The notes: a model not told the origin generated them from the sequence alone. A stretch of DNA of 47,626 bases from Furfurilactobacillus milii (GCF_009863985.1 NZ_WEZT01000020.1:13832-61457); one strand, 5' to 3'; positions 23,607 to 32,397 are shown, counted from the first letter of the stretch. A program made the numbers and translations.

Positions 23607-25478
23607 TTATTGAACGCTCGTGAAGGTGTGGAATAGGTCAGCGACGGTGGCGTCGGCAGTTCGCAGGAGATTGTCGTTCACCCCTGGCCGTGGGCTGGCT
23701 GTTGTAAACCAGTGCCTGCCTTCTGTCGGGACGCCCCAAAAGTAAAGACCTGTTCGATGCTGGCCATTACTATCAATGAGTTCATTACGACTCATGTCGA
23801 CATCAATGCCACCAGGTTCAAAGGTGCTTCCATCTTCCATAGTAACGCGTTCTGGTCGGCCCAGTCCTTCTTTGATCAGATTTTGGATTAGTGGGTTCAG
23901 TGTATGGCTGGCGGACACTGCAGGTAGCCGGGCCTCAACCAGCCAACTGGCTTCGTAGCGTTCCTCAGGTTTCACCTTTGACCATGTGGCAAACTGATGG
24001 GTTTGTGCATCTGCTTCAGCCATCATGCTGGGTCCGAGAAGTGTCACAATACCGGATTGAATCAACGCTCGCAGTTCTGCAATGCGAGTTTCAGGTGGCC
24101 CAACAGATAGATACGAATTTTCATTGTTAAATTGACCGAGGAATGTGTTGCGGTAATCTTCTGGTCGCAACAGCTGGTTATCAACGACTTTACGAACCAC
24201 ATCTCGCAGATCACGAAACATTTCCAGCGCGGAAGTGAGTGGACCTGTTTTGGTGCCTAGCAACGCCGCTTCAACGTCCGTCTGTAAATAGTCGGCCATG
24301 GTTTCCGGCTTGTCACTGTTAGCGACAAACTCAGCTGGATTTAACAGTTGATTCCAATTGAGATAGTCGCTTTCAACAATGGGAGAGCGGAACACAATCG
24401 CTGATGGTTCCTTAGCGGCCACAAATTCACGCAAGAACTCATCAGCATCCACCTGTGGATACTTCAAAGCGAGCAAACGTTGATAATAAACGTATTCCGC
24501 CTCGTGGTGAAATTGTTCGATAAAGCGAGAGCCAATTAAGGATCCGGTCGTTTGATAGTGTGAAAACCAATCAGGAGTTAAAAAATGTGGTCGATCCAGC
24601 TCACCATAGCCTTTTTCATTACGTCCCTTAGCTCTCAGTGGAAAGCCGCGGCGTGAACCGGCAATAATGTGAGGTTCGATGCCAGATGGGTGGTAAGTGA
24701 GTTCGCCATCTTGAGCTTGATTGAAATGACCGCCAAGACCTTGCGTGAGCATTGTTACGGCATCAAAGAAACTTAGTCCTAACCCGCGCAAAATAACATT
24801 TTCGCCAGCTTTTAAATCAGTGAAATTGTATTCTTGTGGCTGTGTCGGTGCTGTGTAGTGCAAGTCGTTTTCGTCGGCAAAGTTTAACAGTGCCTGTTGT
24901 TCATCAGTAAGTTCATCCTCGTAATGACCCAGAGCCATGATGACAGCGTCCGTTTGGAAACGATCCGATGCCGTCTTTAACAGGTAGCGATGCGTTGCGT
25001 CAATATGACGAATTGACACCACTTGCTCTTTTTTAAGAGTCAGTGAAACTGAGTCAGGCAAACGTTGTTGTAAATAGTTATAGAACCAGCGTTGATAAGC
25101 ACCAAAGAGGCTACGGGATGCGTAGCCGTTGTGCACTAATGCTGCCGCTTCATTGAGTAAGTCAGCTCGGTTGGGTAATTGGTGTCCAAACAGAAAAGCT
25201 GGTGCTTGTTTATGTGCCCATTCATATAAGTTTGGTCCTTTAACGATGGGCCCTTCCATTTGGACACTCTCGTCAGTGAATAATGTGATGTAATCTGGGT
25301 TCGTGTTCATAAGCAATTCGTGGGGTTGACCAACAGGCCACACGCGGCCGCCGATACCATATGGATCGATAAACGTTAAGTTCAGGTGGTCATACTGTTT
25401 TGTTTGACGCTGCCATTCAATTAAGCGTTCAGCGGCTACCAGTCCGCGGGGTCCAGCCCCAATTAAGTCAATGTCCAT
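23607..25478 (-). CDS. FAD/NAD(P)-binding protein, 623 residues
   Basis: It starts DIDLIGAGPRGLVAAERLI, a dinucleotide-binding fold of the NAD_binding_9 type. GGRVWPVGQPHELLMNTNPD follows, then VIMALGHYED and a second nucleotide-like motif NVILRGLGLSFFDAVTML. Proteins with this layout are described as FAD-NAD(P)-binding proteins, related to lysine/ornithine monooxygenases; the substrate is unknown. The C-terminal PTEGRHWFTTASPRPGVNDN is conserved in the group. No signal peptide. It is first of the three-gene unit with nnrE and the OmdA gene. Confidence 0.82.
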   Translation of the reverse strand: MDIDLIGAGPRGLVAAERLIEWQRQTKQYDHLNLTFIDPYGIGGRVWPVGQPHELLMNTNPDYITLFTDESVQMEGPIVKGPNLYEWAHKQAPAFLFGHQLPNRADLLNEAAALVHNGYASRSLFGAYQRWFYNYLQQRLPDSVSLTLKKEQVVSIRHIDATHRYLLKTASDRFQTDAVIMALGHYEDELTDEQQALLNFADENDLHYTAPTQPQEYNFTDLKAGENVILRGLGLSFFDAVTMLTQGLGGHFNQAQDGELTYHPSGIEPHIIAGSRRGFPLRAKGRNEKGYGELDRPHFLTPDWFSHYQTTGSLIGSRFIEQFHHEAEYVYYQRLLALKYPQVDADEFLREFVAAKEPSAIVFRSPIVESDYLNWNQLLNPAEFVANSDKPETMADYLQTDVEAALLGTKTGPLTSALEMFRDLRDVVRKVVDNQLLRPEDYRNTFLGQFNNENSYLSVGPPETRIAELRALIQSGIVTLLGPSMMAEADAQTHQFATWSKVKPEERYEASWLVEARLPAVSASHTLNPLIQNLIKEGLGRPERVTMEDGSTFEPGGIDVDMSRNELIDSNGQHRTGLYFWGVPTEGRHWFTTASPRPGVNDNLLRTADATVADLFHTFTSVQ

Positions 25479-25607
25479 AGTTCTGCCTCCAACACAATAA
25501 AGTAACTGCCATTAGTATATTTCTTCGTGGGTGAAAGTGCATGGATTTATCATTAGAGCGATTTCAAACTTTTGTATCAATTGGGATGTAGGATGTGGAT
25601 CTAAATG

Positions 25608-25805
25608 CCGCTTACGGTTGTCAATATTGACACGCTCGCCGTGGGACCGGTTCGACTCTCCTGAGGACCGGAGTTTCTCACCTCGCCGCAAAACCCCGTG
25701 GAAACCCGGGTCTTTACGACCGTCCGTGTTGTAAATCCGAATGGTTCTCTCGGATTAACAACACCTTCACGGCTCGGTATCAATATTGACGCCCTTCAGC
25801 TCACT
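25608..25805 (+). repeat. Structured modular repeat, copy C (+ orientation, arm c flipped)
   Basis: P1 pairs GTCAATATTGA (25620-25630) with TCAATATTGAC (25780-25790), a compensated C-G to T-A change relative to copy B. Arm a is CTCC/GGAG-like, arm b is CCCG/CGGG (B has CTCG/CGAG), and arm c pairs TGTTGTAAATCCGA (25727-25740) with TCGGATTAACAACA (25750-25763) around loop ATGGTTCTC. That loop is the reverse complement of copy F's. It lies between two minus-strand genes and is not in the sense of either. Confidence 0.88.
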
Positions 25806-25917
25806 TAGTGATTTCGTGATGACAGTATCGATAGGTTATCAGCAGGGGAATAAAAATAAGTTTCTAGTCATCCTCATAGCAGATAATATTGTACTTTTAG
25901 CCATTGTTTGTTGAGTC

Positions 25918-25948
25918 AAAAAAGGCCGTCCCGATTGGACGACCTTTT
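25918..25948. terminator. Terminator of the nucleoside hydrolase gene
   Basis: AAAAAGG with GTCC pairs with GGAC and CCTTTTT around a short loop. Confidence 0.7.
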
Positions 25949-25968
25949 TACTGTAACTGTCTTTAAAA

Positions 25969-26883
25969 TTAGTCTTTAAAATTTTTAACTTCGTCAATGA
26001 ACCACTTGTTAAAGGCAGCAGCGTCCACGTCGACACAGACACTGGCGTTAGTCTTACCATCGTGATAGGCACCACGGACATCAGCAACCGTTTCACCGTT
26101 TGCTGGGCCATCTGTCACAACATCAACCCAGTAATCTTTGGTTGTGTAGGCTTCAGGGTGCAAGAGGTAGAAGATGGTGTTGGCATCATGAACGGCGGTC
26201 CCGTTTTCGTTGTGATCGAAGTCATGACTGATGATTTCGTGCAACATGTGACCGGCGCGGCCAAACTTGTCGATGGTTTCCAATGTTTCGTCGGTAATCA
26301 AGGCCTTCATGGTAACGTCCAAACCAACCATCACAATTGGCACACCAGAATCGTACATGATTTTGGCAGCATGTGGGTCAGTGAAGACGTTGAATTCTGC
26401 GGCACTGGTCATGTTACCGTGACCTAACGAACCACCCATGGCGATGATTTTTTCAATGTGATCCTTAACTTCTGGGTATTGGATAAACAATAGCGCAATG
26501 TTTGTGTATGAACCCGTTGGCACAAGGATAATCTTTTCATCGCTAGCCATGATGGCATCGTGCAAAGCTTCTACGGCGGACTTGTCGATTGCTTTGTCAG
26601 TTGGTTCAGGGAAGTCGTATCCGGCCATTCCTGAAGCACCGTGGATGCGGGCGGCATCTTCAAATTCTTTAATCAATGGTGTTTTGGCACCACCTGCAAC
26701 AGGAACGTGTTTGCCATAGAAGTTATCGATGGTCAGTGCGTTTTTCGTCGTTTTATCAACCGTAACATTACCGGCCACAGCAGTGATGAGTTGTAGGTCG
26801 ATTTGTGGGTCGTTTAAAGCCATTGATAAAGCAGCTGCGTCATCAATACCTGGGTCAGTGTCCATAATTACTTTGTAAGTCAT
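25969..26883 (-). CDS. Inosine-uridine preferring nucleoside hydrolase
   Basis: The 304-residue enzyme splits ribonucleosides into base and ribose in salvage. It has the calcium-binding MDTDPGIDDAAAL (Asp residues at about 8-15), LVPTGSYTNIALL, MGGSLGHGNMTSAAEFNVFTDPHAA, and a C-terminal NTIFYLLHPE region. The length is normal. A near-consensus cre site lies about 95 bases upstream, suggesting carbon catabolite control by CcpA. It stands alone, with repeat C and its terminator downstream. Confidence 0.93.
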   Translation of the reverse strand: MTYKVIMDTDPGIDDAAALSMALNDPQIDLQLITAVAGNVTVDKTTKNALTIDNFYGKHVPVAGGAKTPLIKEFEDAARIHGASGMAGYDFPEPTDKAIDKSAVEALHDAIMASDEKIILVPTGSYTNIALLFIQYPEVKDHIEKIIAMGGSLGHGNMTSAAEFNVFTDPHAAKIMYDSGVPIVMVGLDVTMKALITDETLETIDKFGRAGHMLHEIISHDFDHNENGTAVHDANTIFYLLHPEAYTTKDYWVDVVTDGPANGETVADVRGAYHDGKTNASVCVDVDAAAFNKWFIDEVKNFKD

Positions 26884-26976
26884 AATATGATTCCTCCAGT
26901 ATATTCTTCCGTGGCGTAACGCTCACTGACGCTACCGACGGTTCTCTTTCATCATACTAAAAAATCGATCAAAAAG

Positions 26977-26988
26977 AAAACGCTTTCG
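26977..26988. promoter_or_regulatory. cre-like CcpA site upstream of the nucleoside hydrolase gene
   Basis: GAAAACGCTTTC matches the core of the cre consensus (TGNAANCGNTNNCA) except at the flanking bases. It is placed in the promoter region of the minus-strand hydrolase gene. Confidence 0.55.
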
Positions 26989-27080
26989 CACATTATGAAC
27001 ATTTTCTAATGAATGGAGACGCTTGCTGACCAAATGTGTTGATTAAGTTGCAGTTTAATTGAAAGTTGCTACGTTTGTGG

Positions 27081-27111
27081 TTGTACAAGGTTCTACCCGA
27101 AAAGGTATAAT
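27081..27111 (+). promoter_or_regulatory. Candidate promoter of the tyrosine phosphatase gene
   Basis: TTGTAC (27081-27086) and TATAAT (27106-27111) are separated by 19 bases. AGGAGG at 27133 follows. Confidence 0.45.
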
Positions 27112-27146
27112 GGTAAAGCAAACAAAAACTTTAGGAGGCGGCAACT

Positions 27147-27923
27147 ATCGAACGCATATTACCAATTAAGAATGGGCACAACTTTCGGGACTTGGGTGGT
27201 TATCAGACAAATGATGGTCGCACGACTGCTTGGCAGCGCGTTGTTCGGTCAGCTAAGTTAAACACACTTGATCGAGCGGATCTTCAAGTACTCTCTGACT
27301 ATGGTGTTCACACCATTCTTGATTTTCGAACGAACAAAGAATTGCTTAGCGCACCGGATCGTGTTCCCGGCGGCGCCAAGGATTACCATACGCCAATCTT
27401 GGCTGTTGATGATACGCGTAGTTCCGCCTCGCGTGAAGAATTACGCGATGACTTGAGTGAACCGGGGTACGGTCATCGTCAAATGGTCCAAACGTACCAT
27501 GAGATGGTTGCTGACGACTTCTCACAAAATGCCTACCGCATGTTCTTTGATTACTTATTAGCCAATCAAAGTGGCGCCGTTCTGTTTCACTGTACGGCAG
27601 GAAAAGACCGAACTGGTTTAGGGGCGATTATGTTGCTGTCTGCCTTAGACGTTCCTCAGCAAACGATTCTAGAAGATTATTTGCTGACTCGGTTGGCCTC
27701 AAAAGCAATGCTTGCAGAAAATCAGCAACGTTTGGAAGACGAAGGGGCATCACAGGCGGTAAAGGATAACGTGACTGCCTTGTGGACCGTTAGCGAAGAT
27801 TACTTCGACGCTGCCATGGAAGAAGTCAAGACTCAGTCGGGTGACATGAAACATTACCTAACTGATAAGATCGGACTGACGCCAGATAAAATTGATATGC
27901 TAAAACAACTGTATTTGAAATAA
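27147..27923 (+). CDS. Protein-tyrosine/serine phosphatase with an apparent ATC start codon
   Basis: The family dephosphorylates proteins or phosphoinositides through a Cys-x5-Arg loop, here HCTAGKDRTG (about residue 150). The family's N-terminal motif NFRDLGGY is encoded upstream of the first ordinary start (TTG 27192). Reading back in frame gives ERILPIKNGHNFRDLGGY, preceded by ATC at 27147. AGGAGG (27133-27138) is eight bases before that ATC, with no ATG, GTG or TTG in frame nearby. Either ATC is used (rare) or an ATG was mutated and expression is reduced. With this start the product is 258 residues, normal for the family. A terminator follows. Confidence 0.82.
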   Translation: MERILPIKNGHNFRDLGGYQTNDGRTTAWQRVVRSAKLNTLDRADLQVLSDYGVHTILDFRTNKELLSAPDRVPGGAKDYHTPILAVDDTRSSASREELRDDLSEPGYGHRQMVQTYHEMVADDFSQNAYRMFFDYLLANQSGAVLFHCTAGKDRTGLGAIMLLSALDVPQQTILEDYLLTRLASKAMLAENQQRLEDEGASQAVKDNVTALWTVSEDYFDAAMEEVKTQSGDMKHYLTDKIGLTPDKIDMLKQLYLK

Positions 27924-27931
27924 GTGGTGAG

Positions 27932-27956
27932 GACGGCATTGAAGCCGTCTTTTTTA
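27932..27956 (+). terminator. Terminator of the tyrosine phosphatase gene
   Basis: GACGGC pairs with GCCGTC around a six-base loop, followed by six T. Confidence 0.85.
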
Positions 27957-28124
27957 ATTTGAAGATAAAACGAACCATCTAATTGCTCCCTAATTGCTCC
28001 AAATTTAAAAAGCATTCAGTTAAAAAAGCTGTTAGCGTAGATTTCAGCAGGTTTGGCTGTGTATAGGTGGAAGCATAAAATTGTGTTTAGATATCTAACA
28101 AATGTAAGCGTTGAATGATGTTTG
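27957..28124. other. AT-rich non-coding spacer
   Basis: Apart from a short direct repeat (CTAATTGCTCC twice at about 27978-28000), I see nothing here. It ends at the IS30 derivative. Confidence 0.4.
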
Positions 28125-28320
28125 ATAGATTGTAAAATTAATCCGAACGCTGTTCGGACAAAAAAGATCAGCTTCCTTTAAAATGGTGTTTACCACAAAC
28201 CCATCTTTTAGGAGCTGATCTAATTAATCAGAGACCACTTAAAATACTTGACTGGCAAACACCTTATCAGATCATGCTGACAAATTTGTCCAAAAATTCG
28301 GATTAAATTTGCAATCTACC
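28125..28320 (+). mobile_element. Internally deleted IS30-family element (MITE-like), 196 bp
   Basis: The left end TAGATTGTAAAATTAATCCG is an inverted match to the right end (reverse complement GGTAGATTGCAAATTTAATC). The left part carries the leader and ribosome site AGGAGCTG, and the right part is the last 27 transposase codons plus TAA (28223-28306). They are joined by ATCTA with almost the whole transposase missing. The left part matches 47533-47626 and the right part matches 1-98, so window ends and this copy belong to one family. It cannot move on its own but keeps both ends. Confidence 0.88.
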
Positions 28321-28343
28321 GTTTACACAAAATTGGTCACTTT

Positions 28344-28536
28344 AGCAAGTTGTAGGGCGTCGACATTGATACTGAGCCGTGAAGGTGTTGTTAATCCGAA
28401 TGGTTCTTTCGGATTAACAACACGGACGGTCGCATAGACTCGGAACTTCACGAGGCTGTGCGGCGAGGTGAAAGACCGTGATCTTCGGGCTTGAACCGGT
28501 CCCACGGTGAGTGTGTCAATGTCAACAACCGCAGGG
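28344..28536 (-). repeat. Structured modular repeat, copy D (- orientation, all three arms)
   Basis: P1 pairs GTCGACATTGA (28359-28369) with TCAATGTCAAC (28516-28526), changed from copy B but still paired (one G-U). On the minus strand it reads CACCGTGGGACCGGTTCAAG, arm a (CCG/CGG), GTCTTTCACC, arm b (CTCG/CGAG inside GCA/TGC), then arm c TGTTGTTAATCCGA with TCGGATTAACAACA. The arm c loop is in the opposite sense to copy C relative to the element. It lies 24 bases from the IS30 derivative. Confidence 0.88.
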
Positions 28537-28569
28537 CATTGTTCAACTTTGATTGGAATTAAAATATTT

Positions 28570-28628
28570 ATTCAAATAAAGCAGGACCGCAGATGCTTAT
28601 CGCACCCACAGTCCTGCTTTATTTGAAT
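28570..28628. terminator. Strong terminator of the B3/B4-domain gene
   Basis: Perfect 18-base stem ATTCAAATAAAGCAGGAC with its complement, and a 23-base loop. Confidence 0.85.
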
Positions 28629-28662
28629 CAAAAATGATATGTGTTGTTGGTCAACAAAAACG

Positions 28663-29363
28663 TTAGTCAATGACTACTCGTGGTTGATCGATTGTTAGAA
28701 TACTGGTTTCAGCATCGGCATTGAGGTAGGCTTTGGTCAACTCTTTTAAGTCAGCCAACGCTGCTTCCAATGCGTCTTTTCGTTCTGGATTGACACATTC
28801 TAAGCATAAAAAGGCATTGCTTGTGTCTTCAGTAAGCATGGTTCGTTCACCATCGCGCCAGTTCCAGCAGCGGCAGATGATACCAGCGTCATCTTTGTAC
28901 ACCACTTCGCCTGGCAGCGCAGGTTCTTCGTCATCTTCACCTAGTGGGTGGAAAGGTTCACCACCATCGGCCACGGTCAGTTTGATATCACCAACCATGG
29001 CATCGATGTTTTCACCACCACAGGGGAGAGCATGACGCAGTGAAATCACGTTATACAGATCAACTAGTGGGTTGATGCTGCTAACTGGTTTGCCCTGTTG
29101 AGCGCGTTTGAGCAGGTTTTCAATGGATGAACGCGCCCCTTTTTTCGTTTTGAACTTGCGGTAGGCCTCCCGCCAATCGGCAACCACACCGTTTTGAGCG
29201 ATGGGTGTTTCAGGAACTAACTGTTGTGCTTGTTGATTAGCGTCATCCAGCACAGCTTAAGGGAACTCGCCGTGATTGTCGAAGTTGTGCAACGTGGCGA
29301 TGCCAATCGTGTATCGGGAAACAGGTTCCAGAATGCGGGTTCAATTTCAAAAGCTTTAGACAT
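28663..29363 (-). pseudogene. B3/B4 tRNA-binding domain protein, broken by a frameshift and a stop
   Basis: Intact members have the PheRS-beta-like B3/B4 domain and may edit or bind tRNA or amino acids. The long frame (28663-29253) holds the domain, with NPLVDLYNVISLRHALPCGG and CWNWRDGERTML. The true start is ATG at 29363 (AGGAGG upstream), reading MSKAFEIEPAFWNLFPDTR. A single base appears lost near 29308-29312, after which the other frame continues IGIATLHNFDNHGEFP and then a TAA at 29257-29259 before the domain frame. With two lesions it is almost certainly not made in full. A GTG at 29253 could restart a truncated protein. Confidence 0.85.
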
Positions 29364-29471
29364 AAAATGGCCTCCTCAGAATTTTTGCGTCACCTAAGAT
29401 TGTAACGCAGGCTGAGTGGCCAGTGCACGAGTGATTTCGCAAACGAAACAGACAAAGGACTTTTTTGAAAG

Positions 29472-30107
29472 TTAACGGGAAACGACGGAAATGTGTTCGT
29501 TGATATGTTGATGATTCTGAATTTCATCGACGAATGCAATCGCATAATCAGCGTAACTGACTTCACACAAACCTGCAGCATTATAGCTGCGAAAATCAGT
29601 TCCCAATTGATAGTGACCGGTGCGAGGTGCTCGAAAGACAAATTTTTCTGCTGGTGAAATATAAGTCCAATCAACGCCATCGCTAGCCCGCAGAAGTTTG
29701 AGGACGTCATTTAAACTATTTGCTGAATTTTTGGCAGCTTCTGGGAATCCTGGCTCGTCAAACAACCGTTGTGAGCGTTCAGCATCCGTGTATAAACAAC
29801 TGGAACTGCCCACGACCATCAACCGAACGCTGGATTGCTTCGTGATTTCAATTAAATGTTTGATCAAGGCTGGATATAAACGACTACTATCATTTAATTT
29901 ACCTGTGCCAAACGCGCAAACGAGCACGTCCAAATCTTCAATATCATCACTGGTTAATAACGTAGGTTCAATCTCCAACACCTCTGCATCTGAAGATACT
30001 CGACGGTGGTCACGCAAGATGACCTCAACATCAATGTCTCGTGACTGCGCTTCCTGTAAGATAACGTTTCCAGTTCGGTTTGTGGCTCCGATAATGCCAA
30101 TTTTCAT
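29472..30107 (-). CDS. NAD(P)-dependent oxidoreductase/epimerase-like protein
   Basis: The 211-residue product starts MKIGIIGATNRTGNVILQEA, an NAD(P)-binding GxxGxxG fold of the atypical SDR (NmrA/YwnB-like) group. It continues with VLVCAFGTGK, LMVVGSSSCLY and a C-terminal DYAIAFVDEI. Substrate unknown. There is no catalytic YxxxK, as usual for this group. It is divergent from the gene at 30236. The B3/B4 pseudogene lies downstream on the same strand with 108 bases between. Confidence 0.8.
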   Translation of the reverse strand: MKIGIIGATNRTGNVILQEAQSRDIDVEVILRDHRRVSSDAEVLEIEPTLLTSDDIEDLDVLVCAFGTGKLNDSSRLYPALIKHLIEITKQSSVRLMVVGSSSCLYTDAERSQRLFDEPGFPEAAKNSANSLNDVLKLLRASDGVDWTYISPAEKFVFRAPRTGHYQLGTDFRSYNAAGLCEVSYADYAIAFVDEIQNHQHINEHISVVSR

Positions 30108-30235
30108 AATTTTAAATTACTCCTCGTTTACAATTTGTGTGGCCGTGATGGTCTACTGCACTCTAGCAACAGTATAATGAAAGTAGCGTAACATTACCAA
30201 AGAATCCAAGCTTGAATTGTATGGAGGGTCTAAGA

Positions 30236-30883
30236 ATGACAGAAAAATATGAATGGCGAAAAGCCGAGCGCGTCATTTATCCAACCATGAAACGACCAAC
30301 AATTACGACCATCCCGGCGCAAACGTTTATTACCTTAACTGGGCAAGGGGATCCAAACACCGCACCATTTGGCGATAAGGTAGCTGCACTGTATGCAATC
30401 AGTTACGCCATTAAAATGGCACCCAAGAAGAACATTGTCTTTCCTGGTGCGTTTGATTACACTGTTTATCCACTTGAGGGACGCTGGACGCTGCCAGGGG
30501 GCTATAACCAACCAACAATTGATAAAACGCAATTGCTGTATACGATTATGATCAAACAACCAGCCTTCGTGGACGAACAGGTGTTAACACAAGCAAAAAC
30601 GATGGTTAAAGAGAAGGTGCCCGCTGAACTGTTGGCTGCGATGAAACTCACAACGGTTGCTGAAGGTCTCGTGGGGATGTTGTTACACATTGGTTCGTTT
30701 GACACTGAACAGGAAGATTTTGAGCGACTCGACTATTTTCTTCACAATGAAGGTTATGAACGCACAGAAAAGGCGCACAAAGAGATTTACCTGACTGACT
30801 TTCGGCGGGTGGCCGAAGACAAACGGAAAACCTTATTGCGCGTCAAAATTGCCAAGAATCAACAATTACAAGACCTACTTTAA
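30236..30883 (+). CDS. GyrI-like small-molecule-binding domain protein
   Basis: The 215-residue product contains FITLTGQGDPN, YAISYAIKMAPK, DYTVYPLEGRW and LLYTIMIKQPAFV, characteristic of the stand-alone GyrI-like proteins of Firmicutes (large-molecule/effector-binding fold, BmrR C-terminal type). It has no DNA-binding helix-turn-helix, so it may bind or hydrolyse a hydrophobic ligand. GGAGGG lies seven bases before the ATG. Its stop overlaps the end of the convergent exporter gene by nine bases. Confidence 0.8.
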   Translation: MTEKYEWRKAERVIYPTMKRPTITTIPAQTFITLTGQGDPNTAPFGDKVAALYAISYAIKMAPKKNIVFPGAFDYTVYPLEGRWTLPGGYNQPTIDKTQLLYTIMIKQPAFVDEQVLTQAKTMVKEKVPAELLAAMKLTTVAEGLVGMLLHIGSFDTEQEDFERLDYFLHNEGYERTEKAHKEIYLTDFRRVAEDKRKTLLRVKIAKNQQLQDLL

Positions 30884-32311
30884 TTCGCGACCGCGTAGTA
30901 CGTGAGACAAACGCAGTGAGGTCAACAACGCCAGGACAATCATGATGAACGATACAACAAATGAGACGCGAAGGCCGTAGTAAAATGCGTCTGGATGCGC
31001 CGGCAAATAAGTCGTGACATGATAGCCCATGAAGTGACTCATTGCCCCAAATAAGGTCGTGGTTGCGGCCGCAGTGCCCGTGACCATGCCTAAGTTACGG
31101 GCTAGCGAATTGATGCTGCCCGCGATGCCAAGTTCAGATTTATCGACAACTGACATGACGATATCACCGTTTGGCGACTGAAACAGACCAGTTCCCAATC
31201 CCATGATAATTGTGATCACAATGTACTGCCAAATTGGAGTAGTGCCGTTCAAAAGCAAAACGAAGCCTAATTGCGACAGTGCAATAATGGCAAGCCCACT
31301 GCTGGCAACAGTCGCCTGTGACAGCTTGTCCGCCAGAAAACCGCCAATTGGTCCGGCGATAACCAGCGTGATTGGGAAGACCATCAGTAAAATTCCGGCT
31401 TGCCCAGGTGTAAACCGACGAGCGTTTTCCAGGTAAAATGGCATAAGGACGACGCTAAAAAAGTTTGACAAGAAAATCAGGACGGCAGCACTCACACCTA
31501 GTGTAAACGGCCGGTTACTGAAAATGTGCAGTGACATCATGGGTGCTGGTGTGCGCCGTTCTCGTCGAAGAAAAATCACGATAGCGATTAGTGCCAAGAC
31601 AAAACCAATAATTGGTATGGCAGCGGTGAAGCCAACTTGTTGGCCGATGAATACACCGCCGAACAGACCGATAATGAAGATTGACCAACTAATCAAGCCA
31701 AACCAGTCAATCTCACCACCTGGCCGTGATTCGGTTTTTGGCAGTGCAAAAGCACCGATTATAATGGCAACTAAGCCGATTGGAACGTTGATCCAGAAAA
31801 TATCATGCCAGGATCCCGTCGCTAAGATGAGTCCGCCTAGCGCTGGGCCGGCGACCGAACCAAGCGCGACAAATGTGCCAACAAATCCCATCGCCCGGCC
31901 ACGCCGGTTGATATCAAACGTACTAGTTACAATGCCGTATGTGTTGGAAAGGGTTAAGGCACCACCAAATGCTTGGACAATGCGTGACAATAGTAGTAAC
32001 CAAAATGTCGTGCTGACGGCTGCTAAAAGGGATCCAAGAACGAACACGCCAGTACCAATGCGGAAAATGCGCACTTTTCCATACATATCGCCAAGACGGC
32101 CAAAGAAAAGTAGTAACGCACACATGAAAATGAGGTAAAGTGAAACTACCCACTCTGCTTGGTTTAGAGGAATGTTCAATTGATGTCCCATAACGGGGAT
32201 GGCGATATTAACGATGCTGGCGTCCAAATTGGACATAAATGCGAAAATGCCAATAGCGACGAGCACCCACCAGTTATTGGTTGCTGCATTGATGGCTTGT
32301 TTTTGCATCAT
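30875..32311 (-). CDS. DHA2-family MFS multidrug exporter (14 membrane segments)
   Basis: The protein of about 478 residues starts MMQKQAINAATNNWWVLVAI and has the EmrB/QacA motifs: FMSNLDASIVNIAIP in TM1 (motif D1), RLGDMYGKVRIF (motif A) and a motif-C-like GSVAGPALGGLI. The long hydrophobic remainder fits 14 segments. It probably exports drugs or metabolites by proton antiport. ATG at 32311 was chosen because GGAGGCG is five bases upstream. The gene is divergent from the CAAX protease and ends overlapping the GyrI-like gene. Confidence 0.88.
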   Translation of the reverse strand: MMQKQAINAATNNWWVLVAIGIFAFMSNLDASIVNIAIPVMGHQLNIPLNQAEWVVSLYLIFMCALLLFFGRLGDMYGKVRIFRIGTGVFVLGSLLAAVSTTFWLLLLSRIVQAFGGALTLSNTYGIVTSTFDINRRGRAMGFVGTFVALGSVAGPALGGLILATGSWHDIFWINVPIGLVAIIIGAFALPKTESRPGGEIDWFGLISWSIFIIGLFGGVFIGQQVGFTAAIPIIGFVLALIAIVIFLRRERRTPAPMMSLHIFSNRPFTLGVSAAVLIFLSNFFSVVLMPFYLENARRFTPGQAGILLMVFPITLVIAGPIGGFLADKLSQATVASSGLAIIALSQLGFVLLLNGTTPIWQYIVITIIMGLGTGLFQSPNGDIVMSVVDKSELGIAGSINSLARNLGMVTGTAAATTTLFGAMSHFMGYHVTTYLPAHPDAFYYGLRVSFVVSFIMIVLALLTSLRLSHVLRGRELK

Positions 32312-32397
32312 AAACGCCTCCATTACTATTACTATATTGAGAGTATTGTAAACGTGAACTAAAAAAATAGGTGAAATTTGTCCTTGGAGGTGTTGCA

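Noticed and set aside
26062-26427. Open frame of 121 codons on the plus strand
   Set aside because: Antisense shadow of the nucleoside hydrolase gene.
28125-28320. Recent intact IS insertion
   Set aside because: Only 196 bp with both ends; nearly the whole transposase gene is missing, so it is a deletion derivative.
31524-32138. Open frame of 204 codons on the plus strand
   Set aside because: Antisense shadow of the DHA2 exporter gene, rich in Pro and Lys, without a ribosome site.
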